From a virus: a stretch of DNA of 23,669 bases. Shown here piece after piece: positions 12,775-19,234 of this stretch; positions within the stretch are counted from its first letter, which is position 1; every line of letters starts with the position of its first letter. The notes below the pieces were generated by a model. That model did not search any database and was not told where the DNA came from. It worked only from the letters and a program-made list of their open reading frames with translations. The translations under genes were made by a program, and so were the position numbers. The stretch lies in IMG/VR virus record IMGVR_UViG_3300031977_000966, positions 1 to 23,669 of that record; one strand, given 5' to 3'.

Positions 12775-13608
12775 TTAACGAAGGAATAGAAGATCTCTTA
12801 CAGAAGTACCTATTGATTTAACCGTATTTACAGCCCATTCTCTTTCAGCTTCCAGTTGTTGTTGGCGTTGTGCTACACGTTGTGGTTCATTTGAAGTACC
12901 TGGCGCAGTATTGTCAGCTGTGATATCTCCAATAACGGGCATAGCATCAACAAATGCTCCAGCAGCTTCTGCAGGACTACCACCTGTAGCTAGCACAACA
13001 GCAGGACCAAGTAATATACCTGCATAACCTAAAGTTTTAGATCTTACTGCTTTTCTTAGAGAGTTAAAAGTATCCTCAGTAAAATTATTAATCCGAACAT
13101 CTACTCCAGGCAGAAGATTAGGATCAGCAATCGGATCAAAGAATTTTTTAGGAATAACTTTAACAGACTCTTGAGCAGGGTTAAGAGTAACACCATACTT
13201 ATCGCCTACAATTTGTTTAACTTTATCTTTAAATCTAGCTTCTGATTGCCTAACTATTTTTAAGTTATCAGGATCTCCACCAGAACCACTTGTTAGATTT
13301 TTAATATCAGATTGGTCAGCTAAATGTTCAATTTGTGCTGGTTCAAGCCCAAACATTTCAGCTTTAGTATTTATATCTGCTCTTTGTTGTTTTATTTGCT
13401 TTGATTCATAACCAGCAAGTTCTGTTGAAGGTTGATCAAATGCAGACCTTCGTCTACTTTGACCACGAGTATTTCCTGTTCTTGGCTTTGCCTTATTTTT
13501 ATAGCTAGTCCATTCTCCTTCAAAACCAGCTTGATGAGCTGCTTGTGTCCAAGTAAGGTTTGGATTTTCTGCTTTTATTTTGTTAATAGCGTCGTATTTA
13601 CTAGCCAT
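12775..13608 (-). CDS. 277-aa protein of unknown function, possible degenerate HNH-like core and membrane segment
   Basis: Not recognised. N-terminal part: helix ANPNLTWTQ-type repeat-free region and a basic stretch (KPRTGNTRGQSRRRS, about 42-56). Middle: IEHLADQ, then SGSGGDPDNLKIV and ARFKDKV, whose His, GG-D-x2-NL and Lys spacing recalls an HNH core without its cysteines. Next, a hydrophobic glycine/alanine stretch (LGYAGILLGPAVVLATGG, then PAEAAGAFVDAMPVIGDI), and a charged helical end (QRQQQLEAEREW). The membrane-compatible segment resembles virion core proteins, so a structural role is also possible. The ATG stands 3 nt after the T run of a strong terminator; the only AAGGG upstream lies within that hairpin. 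Confidence 0.75.
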   Translation of the reverse strand: MASKYDAINKIKAENPNLTWTQAAHQAGFEGEWTSYKNKAKPRTGNTRGQSRRRSAFDQPSTELAGYESKQIKQQRADINTKAEMFGLEPAQIEHLADQSDIKNLTSGSGGDPDNLKIVRQSEARFKDKVKQIVGDKYGVTLNPAQESVKVIPKKFFDPIADPNLLPGVDVRINNFTEDTFNSLRKAVRSKTLGYAGILLGPAVVLATGGSPAEAAGAFVDAMPVIGDITADNTAPGTSNEPQRVAQRQQQLEAEREWAVNTVKSIGTSVRDLLFLR

Positions 13609-13611
13609 AAT

Positions 13612-13635
13612 AAAAAAGCCGCCCTTGCGGACGGC
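13612..13635 (-). terminator. intrinsic terminator after the virion gene block
   Basis: Minus strand GCCGTCC-GCAA-GGGCGGC followed by TTTTTT: a 7-bp GC stem with one G-T pair, a tetraloop and an uninterrupted T run. It lies 9 nt after the stop of the 88-aa gene and ends 3 nt before the ATG of the 277-aa gene. It should separate the structural operon from the 277-aa gene, HNH gene, terL and thyX, which then depend on read-through. Confidence 0.9.
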
Positions 13636-13644
13636 ATGATATTA

Positions 13645-13911
13645 TCAGTAGGTCATTTTTTTAGATCGTTGTGCACCATTATATTTTTGACTAGCATCAT
13701 CAAAAATCTGTGTCATTGGTACACCAGTACGATCCATTTTAGGTCCTGTTTTTGAAGCCATAGGACCACCGGCTACAGGGTCGAAACCAGGAGCCTTGGG
13801 ACCGGGTTGAATAGCACCTGTAGGTGATTGCTTAGGTAGACGGGTTTTAGCACGCATACTACCCATGCTGCTAACAGGAGGAGCCTGTTTATTTACGGGA
13901 CGAGAATACAT
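13645..13911 (-). CDS. 88-aa Gly/Pro-rich hypothetical protein
   Basis: Starts MYSRPVNKQAPPVSSMGSM. It is low in complexity, rich in Pro, Gly, Lys and Met (PTGAIQPGPKAPGFDPVAGGP), with no hydrophobic core, so it is probably disordered. It is separated by 5 nt from the Lys-rich gene and followed by a strong terminator. Small disordered proteins of this kind occur among virion or packaging genes, but no function can be assigned. Confidence 0.7.
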   Translation of the reverse strand: MYSRPVNKQAPPVSSMGSMRAKTRLPKQSPTGAIQPGPKAPGFDPVAGGPMASKTGPKMDRTGVPMTQIFDDASQKYNGAQRSKKMTY

Positions 13912-13916
13912 AGCTA

Positions 13917-14315
13917 TTACTTATAAAGGTTTCGGAATGATCCTTTACCAAGATTACGTGGTTTTTTCTTTTTCTCTTCTTTTTTATCAGGTTCACCAGG
14001 AAACTTACCAGCATATGGCATTGAAGCACGACCTTTTACGTCTTTGCCTACCATTTTACCAGGTTTATACATACTTTTAAAAACCTTTGATTTGCTTTTA
14101 GTAGGCTTTTTAGGTGCTGGTTTTTTAGCTTGTTGTGTAGAAGATGTAGCCTTGGTAGTTTTTTTAGCTGCAGGTTTTTTGGCTGTTTTTGCTGCTCTAA
14201 CAAATGCTCCTGCAAATTGACCGCGTTCTTTAGCAGTCATTTTGCTGTATGCATCTTTCATTTGGGACATGGTCATCCCTTCAAAAATAGATTTTTTTTC
14301 TACAAAGTTGCTCAT
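13917..14315 (-). CDS. Lys/Ala-rich histone-like basic protein
   Basis: 132 aa. A short folded N-terminal part (MTMSQMKDAYSKMTAKERGQFAGAF, about 14-38) precedes a long low-complexity tail full of KKPA/KKTTK repeats (45-80), similar in composition to histone H1 tails and bacterial HU extensions. A basic end follows (EEKKKKPRNLGKGSFRNLYK). Very high positive charge suggests DNA or RNA binding, perhaps compaction of the genome or contact with packaged DNA. It lies 2 nt after an HNH gene and 5 nt before the next one, within the late packaging block. Function is inferred only from composition. Confidence 0.75.
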   Translation of the reverse strand: MSNFVEKKSIFEGMTMSQMKDAYSKMTAKERGQFAGAFVRAAKTAKKPAAKKTTKATSSTQQAKKPAPKKPTKSKSKVFKSMYKPGKMVGKDVKGRASMPYAGKFPGEPDKKEEKKKKPRNLGKGSFRNLYK

Positions 14316-14317
14316 GG

Positions 14318-14641
14318 TTATGCTTTAATGTAATTTTCAAGTAGTTGTGTTCTCAACGGATTGTTGAAGCGTTGGATAAAATCCTTCCAGTCTTGACTTC
14401 CTTTGTCTTGATTGCATTGTAAACAGGCGCATACTGTGTTGTTCGTATCTCCACCGCCACGGCAGCGAGGATGGACATGATCAATAGTAAGGTCGTTGAT
14501 GTCATAAGTTTCTCCGCAATAAATGCATGTACAATCAAAATGTTCTTTAATGCCGCGCCTCCAAAGGCGCTTGGCTTCAGAGGATGTCATGGCTATTAGG
14601 TTGTAAAGGTAGTGGTCAGGTGTTGGAAGGAGAGGAGTCAT
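14318..14641 (-). CDS. HNH endonuclease (McrA-like)
   Basis: 107 aa. The HNH core is C39-x2-C42, [18 protein letters not shown] with H55 and N68, then C73-x2-C76-N77 and K80; the cysteines bind a structural zinc and His/Asn form the nicking site. The ATG overlaps the stop of the basic 81-aa gene by one base, so translation starts by coupling; an internal ATG (about residue 18) is also possible. It differs clearly from the endonuclease VII-like protein near terL. Roles could be packaging, host DNA breakdown or homing; its coupled position favours an integrated phage function. Confidence 0.9.
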   Translation of the reverse strand: MTPLLPTPDHYLYNLIAMTSSEAKRLWRRGIKEHFDCTCIYCGETYDINDLTIDHVHPRCRGGGDTNNTVCACLQCNQDKGSQDWKDFIQRFNNPLRTQLLENYIKA

Positions 14642-14886
14642 TAGGAATGGATACCCTTACGGGCACGATTAGCTTTTTTTGATGCAAGACGACCGCCTTT
14701 GCTTGTATGTGATGCGTCTAACCCATCACCGTTACCGTAAGTTCCTAACTTTCTATTTAGTTTATTTGCTCTAATTTTAAGGGATGTACCCTTAGCAGTT
14801 TTTTGATAAGCACTTTGTTGCTTTAAACGTCGTTTGTTTGCAGCAGGCTTTTTATCATAGTACTTCTGAGTTCTGCCTTTTTCCAT
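14641..14886 (-). CDS. small basic conserved phage protein, 81 aa
   Basis: Starts [20 protein letters not shown]. It is strongly basic, with the block [13 protein letters not shown] that I recall from small proteins of other marine T7-like phages, where the gene also lies near the terminase and HNH genes. No catalytic motif is visible; it may bind DNA or be a minor virion protein. A clear GGAGG ribosome site (14895-14891) lies 4 nt before the ATG. It overlaps the small-terminase candidate by 32 nt, and its stop overlaps the HNH start (TAATG). Confidence 0.75.
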   Translation of the reverse strand: MEKGRTQKYYDKKPAANKRRLKQQSAYQKTAKGTSLKIRANKLNRKLGTYGNGDGLDASHTSKGGRLASKKANRARKGIHS

Positions 14887-15115
14887 AGAGCCTCCGTTGG
14901 ACCATTTCTGGATCTACCTGTGGCATGATGTTTGCCAGTTTATCTAGAGGATTACCATCAAATGCAACCCCTGAGATGTCATTAGTTTTAAGCCAATCAC
15001 AAGCTGCTTTAAGATCTTGGGTAGAAGCCTCTCCCGACTTAATGCGAGAGAGGAATTCCTTAGTAACAAGATTATGTAGCTCATTAAATTGGTCTTCAGT
15101 AGCTTTCTTTTTCAT
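14855..15115 (-). CDS. terS: probable small terminase subunit (T7 gp18-like)
   Basis: 86 aa. An N-terminal helical part (EDQFNELHNLVTKEFLSRIK) is followed by SGEASTQDLKAACDWLKTNDISG. The pattern IxxGEAxxxDLxxAxxxLKxNxI is common in small terminases and DNA maturase A proteins of T7-like phages. These recognise the concatemer and load the large subunit. Position after the internal core proteins and before terL matches T7 gene 18, although here nuclease genes intervene. Its ATG overlaps the stop of the preceding gene (ATGA). The sequence is short and the family divergent, so certainty is moderate. Confidence 0.7.
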   Translation of the reverse strand: MKKKATEDQFNELHNLVTKEFLSRIKSGEASTQDLKAACDWLKTNDISGVAFDGNPLDKLANIMPQVDPEMVQRRLYGKRQNSEVL

Positions 15116-15324
15116 GCTGCTGTTACTGTAAGAACGCCTGCATTGGACACAGTTACATCGTAAATTGTGCCATCTGCAGAACGCAGTTTAAATTTAGTAG
15201 CCACTGTTTGACCACTATCAATAATAATGTTATTAGTAAACCGGGTATCAATATCACTAAAGTTACCGTTAAGATCAGAAGCACGAATAGCTACACCGGT
15301 TTGAAAGGTATTAGGTACGGTCAT
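15112..15324 (-). CDS. 70-aa tail fibre-like or tail-associated protein
   Basis: Starts MTVPNTFQTGVAIRASDLN, a start type common at the N-termini of phage tail and fibre proteins (a T-P-N-x-F region followed by A-S-x-L-x-x-NF). The second half is beta-rich (KFKLRSADGTIYDVTVSNAG, then VLTVTAA), recalling short fibre repeats. It sits after the gp16-like gene, where T7 has the large fibre gene 17, but is only 70 aa, so it may be a fibre remnant or a small adaptor. It overlaps the gp16-like stop by 4 nt (ATGA) and the small terminase start likewise. Confidence 0.65.
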   Translation of the reverse strand: MTVPNTFQTGVAIRASDLNGNFSDIDTRFTNNIIIDSGQTVATKFKLRSADGTIYDVTVSNAGVLTVTAA

Positions 15325-18300
15325 TTCATTTGTGATAAAGGATGATCCATTAGTTCTTTAGCTTGATCAGCCAAAGATTGGGCTTGTTTATATTGACCAG
15401 CACTCAAACGTTGCTCAGCAATTTTTTGAATGTGTTCACCATTAGCACGTTCAATATTTGCGGCACGATAAGCATCCCATGCTAATTTATATGCATCATT
15501 ATGAAGCTTAGTCAGATCACGATGCAACAAAGTTTTTTTAATTGGAAACTCTCGTTGTGACTTAAATCCACGTGCTTTTGCATAACGTTTGATCTCAGTC
15601 TCGCCCATCTTGTCGTACTTATTAAGTAAAGCTTCTGTCCGTTCACCAAGTTTATAGTTCTGTGCAATCCAATTGTTAATAAAGAAAATTTCTTCAGGTT
15701 TTACAAGTTGACCAGTTGTTGGATCAGTACGTGGTCGTTGTAGACCATCCCATCCAGATGCAAGAAGTTTTTGACGCCATTCTTCCATACCACCATTTGT
15801 TTTAAAGAATGGAAGTAAAGAATTAATAGCAGCAGTTTGTGGTTCAAAATATTTGATCTGTTCACCAGTGTAAACATCAAGCATATTTTGTAGGTTATTA
15901 TTAACAGGAGGTAGCCACTTATTACGGTTAGCAAGGTAGCTCCACCAGTTATTTTCTACTTCTTTAAGACCGGGTGCTAAAGCTTTGTTTGCAATAGAAC
16001 GAACACCAGTTAACGGAACAGTAGAGTCTGCCATCATAGCAAACCAACGATTCATAGCACCAACATCACCAGACAACAAACCAGACAACGGCTCAAAGCC
16101 GCTTAAAAAACTTTTATTTGTAATGTTGTGGCTAATGGAAGCAGCTAATGCACGGAACCAATCTTCAGTAACGGATTGATCAGGTCGATTAAAATGATAC
16201 ATCATATCACCAGCAAGACCAAGGAATGTATCAAATGGTTCAAACCCTTGGTAGCTGCGCCATTCACCACTAATAGGATCTTTGATAGACAAAGGTTGCC
16301 ATCCCATTGCAATCATACGACGTTTTTCTGCATCATCTTGCGGACCATTACCTGTCAAATTACCATTAAATGCCATCATAAGGGCACCCATAGTAACAGC
16401 AGAACCCATGGCTTGACGGCCAATGTACTCACCTTTCAAGGCATTAAATGCAGACATACCTTGACCAGCTAAACCATGATCAGCAAGGACTTCATCAATT
16501 TCAGCTTTACTTGCAGCATTAAGTACCTTACGTGCTTTACCAACAGCAAGTCCGAGAGGACCAAGTGGGTTAAATGTAGAGGCAAGATTTAGAGCATTAA
16601 CACCAGTCCTAGGAAACATAAAGACTGACTTCAGGATTGGGAACTGACGCATTACACCTTCAAGACCAGATACAAGTTTATTGTCAAGGTTAAGGTTGAT
16701 TTCACCAGATGCAAACTTAGCAGCTTCATCAGTTAGAACACCACTCTTGTCAAATGCTTCGTCGTACAGTTTTTGCTGTAGGTTTTTAAAAGCATTTTCA
16801 TCAATAGCTCCATTAGCAGCATCAAACAGTTCATCATATGCACGAGCACGAGCAGACATTGATGCAGACATTGACTTAACAAAACCATCAATGGCATACA
16901 TAGAGTTGATACCAAGCCTAGGAATAAAACTATTGTTAAAAGCGTAGAGATTTTTAGTTATATTCCACATTGCAGCTTTACCATTCTGCCCACTATTACG
17001 CCAGATCTCAGCCATTTCCTCCATGGTTTCCCAATCTTGCATCGATTTAATGTCAAGATCTTCACGACCACGAGCCATTGATGCACGAGGATTCTCTACA
17101 GCAAATCGCCATTCCTCTTGCATAACCTTAAGACCACGTTGAATGTTTTCTTGCACACCACCAAAGGTAAACATAGCACGTTTAAATGCGTCAGAATCGC
17201 CTGCTATACGGCTTCCAACTAGTGTGGTAAGGGGTTTACCTATAAGACCAATTGCAGCGCCTCCTAAAGCCCTTACAGGGGCCAATCCGGTAAGAATATT
17301 GTTGTACCGTACACCCTGTAGTTCCTGAACAAGCATACTTGGTACTTCAGGATTGCCATCAACAAATGCTTTTTTAATAAAACCAATACGGTTTTCAGCG
17401 AGACGCATTAGCTTATCGATGTCATCTACTTTACCATTAGTCTTGACAAACTCACGATACAAAGGCTTGAAAAACTCAGGTTTTTCTTTGCTAATATCTA
17501 CAAGAGTATTGATAAACTCAAGCGACTTAGCCTTCTCTTCCTTCAGTTTAATGTCAAACACTTCGTTCTGTTCATTCATCCATTTAGCGTAGACTTCAGC
17601 ACCTTCTTTACTATTTGCTTTTTTAGCTAGTTTATCAGCTTGCAACCGCCAACCATCGATGTATTGACTTGCTCGAATCTCAGGTAGCAATACCTTAAGG
17701 TTGTTAAATATCAACTCCTGTTGACGAGTAGTGTCCAGTGTACCTCCCATCAGTTCAATACCACGGGAAATATCAGCTACATCACCGCCAATCTGACCAG
17801 TCATTACACCAGATGCACGCAACTTTTCAGGGTCAAGTGTATCAAATGCCTTTTGAAATGCCTTTACAGCAGTGTTAAAGCCATCCCGTGACAAGAAATT
17901 GACTTGATTACCAGCAATCGTATCGGATTGAGTCTTCAAAGATGTAACCATCTTCTTAAACTCTGGCAAATCCAAGCTCATAGCAGCACCTGCAAACTCA
18001 TCTACAGACCTTTCTACTTCTGCAGCAGTAATTTTACGGTTACCAACAACAACATCAAACGATGGTTCAAGACCTTTTGCAACTTCTCCTAACATTTCAG
18101 CACGAGCTGTGCCATCAGGAGCATTCATAAAGTCTTCTTTAAAATGATCAGTAACAGCAGGACGTGTACGACCATTTACAGTGCCAACATTATTAACTGT
18201 ACGGGCAGCATCAGCCTTAAAATCGATAGGATCAGCACCTTCATTCATTACAACACGTGCTTGTGGCTCATGTGGTTCATTAATAAATGCATCGTAGCCT

Positions 18301-19232
18301 TTGACACCATCAGGATCAGCCTCAAGACGTTTAATAGCCTCTCTTGTTTGACCAGCAGTCCTTACAACATTATCAGCTTCCACTTTAGCGGTAACAACAT
18401 CACCGCCAGCAGCTTTAATAGCCTTAATTTCAGTAGCTTCTTTAGCTTCAATAGCTTTTTTAGCAGCCTCATTCTTAGCAATAAGCTTGTTACCACCACG
18501 AATAGACAATGCAGCTTCTACAACACCACCAAAACCTGCTAGTGCTACACTTTCCAACATATTTTTTTGGAAAATTTTATCAGGTGTATCACCATCACGT
18601 GTAGCCCACGGCACTTGAACACCAAAAGCTTCCTCTAGTACACTACCAACGTTACCAGGTTCAATGGTTTGCTCAGATGCAGCCTCAATACCAGCACCAA
18701 CACCAATCTCTGCAGCAATTTTACCAAGGGTACGGGTACGATTAGCAATAGCCATACCCTTTGTAGCACCTTGTAGACCCTTTGCAATGGCTCCACCACC
18801 AGTCAAAGACGGAATAACAATGCCTGAGATGTCACGCATAGTACGTGTCCACGGATTATCATCACGTTTACGACCAAAACGCTCATCATACCAGTCATCA
18901 GCAGGCTTAAGCCAAGGTACAAGTCCACTAATATCCATTACAGTGTCTACTACACCAGCACCCATCGCTGCAGGAATAGCAGTAATGGGGTTCTGTGTAG
19001 CAGATTCGGCTAGTTTTTGAGCCTGTGCAATGGTAGGATTCTCATCATAGAAGGGTTCAGCAGCTTCTTTTTTAGCTTGAACCTTCTCTTCCTCTTCTTT
19101 TTGCTTACGTTCTAGCTCATCCTGTTCTAATTTTTGTTGCTCAAATTCACGGGCTTCAGCATTTACCCTATCAATCTCTTGATAATCCGAATCAACAGGA
19201 TCATATTTAAATTCATTGTTGTAATTAGACAT
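15321..19232 (-). CDS. internal core / ejection protein (T7 gp16-like)
   Basis: 1303 aa (T7 gp16: 1318). T7 gp14, gp15 and gp16 leave the virion and build a channel through the cell envelope for DNA entry. The N-terminus has a charged coiled coil (Glu/Lys-rich, about 20-60) and then hydrophobic Gly/Ala segments (AIPAAMGAGVVDTVMD, GIVIPSLTGGGAIAKG, IAAEIGVGAGIEAA) suited to membrane insertion. Another hydrophobic zone lies in the middle (GLAPVRALGGAAIGLIGKP) and further on (AMGSAVTMGALMMAFNG). No N-terminal transglycosylase domain as in T7 gp16 is visible; a lysozyme-like domain is instead at the end of the preceding protein. It starts 2 nt after the gp15-like stop. Confidence 0.88.
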   Translation of the reverse strand: MSNYNNEFKYDPVDSDYQEIDRVNAEAREFEQQKLEQDELERKQKEEEEKVQAKKEAAEPFYDENPTIAQAQKLAESATQNPITAIPAAMGAGVVDTVMDISGLVPWLKPADDWYDERFGRKRDDNPWTRTMRDISGIVIPSLTGGGAIAKGLQGATKGMAIANRTRTLGKIAAEIGVGAGIEAASEQTIEPGNVGSVLEEAFGVQVPWATRDGDTPDKIFQKNMLESVALAGFGGVVEAALSIRGGNKLIAKNEAAKKAIEAKEATEIKAIKAAGGDVVTAKVEADNVVRTAGQTREAIKRLEADPDGVKGYDAFINEPHEPQARVVMNEGADPIDFKADAARTVNNVGTVNGRTRPAVTDHFKEDFMNAPDGTARAEMLGEVAKGLEPSFDVVVGNRKITAAEVERSVDEFAGAAMSLDLPEFKKMVTSLKTQSDTIAGNQVNFLSRDGFNTAVKAFQKAFDTLDPEKLRASGVMTGQIGGDVADISRGIELMGGTLDTTRQQELIFNNLKVLLPEIRASQYIDGWRLQADKLAKKANSKEGAEVYAKWMNEQNEVFDIKLKEEKAKSLEFINTLVDISKEKPEFFKPLYREFVKTNGKVDDIDKLMRLAENRIGFIKKAFVDGNPEVPSMLVQELQGVRYNNILTGLAPVRALGGAAIGLIGKPLTTLVGSRIAGDSDAFKRAMFTFGGVQENIQRGLKVMQEEWRFAVENPRASMARGREDLDIKSMQDWETMEEMAEIWRNSGQNGKAAMWNITKNLYAFNNSFIPRLGINSMYAIDGFVKSMSASMSARARAYDELFDAANGAIDENAFKNLQQKLYDEAFDKSGVLTDEAAKFASGEINLNLDNKLVSGLEGVMRQFPILKSVFMFPRTGVNALNLASTFNPLGPLGLAVGKARKVLNAASKAEIDEVLADHGLAGQGMSAFNALKGEYIGRQAMGSAVTMGALMMAFNGNLTGNGPQDDAEKRRMIAMGWQPLSIKDPISGEWRSYQGFEPFDTFLGLAGDMMYHFNRPDQSVTEDWFRALAASISHNITNKSFLSGFEPLSGLLSGDVGAMNRWFAMMADSTVPLTGVRSIANKALAPGLKEVENNWWSYLANRNKWLPPVNNNLQNMLDVYTGEQIKYFEPQTAAINSLLPFFKTNGGMEEWRQKLLASGWDGLQRPRTDPTTGQLVKPEEIFFINNWIAQNYKLGERTEALLNKYDKMGETEIKRYAKARGFKSQREFPIKKTLLHRDLTKLHNDAYKLAWDAYRAANIERANGEHIQKIAEQRLSAGQYKQAQSLADQAKELMDHPLSQMK

Positions 19233-19234
19233 AA

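Noticed and set aside
13075-13103. Partial third copy of the CGGATTAATA segment
   Set aside because: The match to 10668-10680 is only about 15 bases with one insertion and lies in coding sequence; chance is sufficient.
18144-19020. Long plus-strand ORFs opposite the gp16-like gene
   Set aside because: They are antisense shadows of a gene with clear family context; no ribosome sites.
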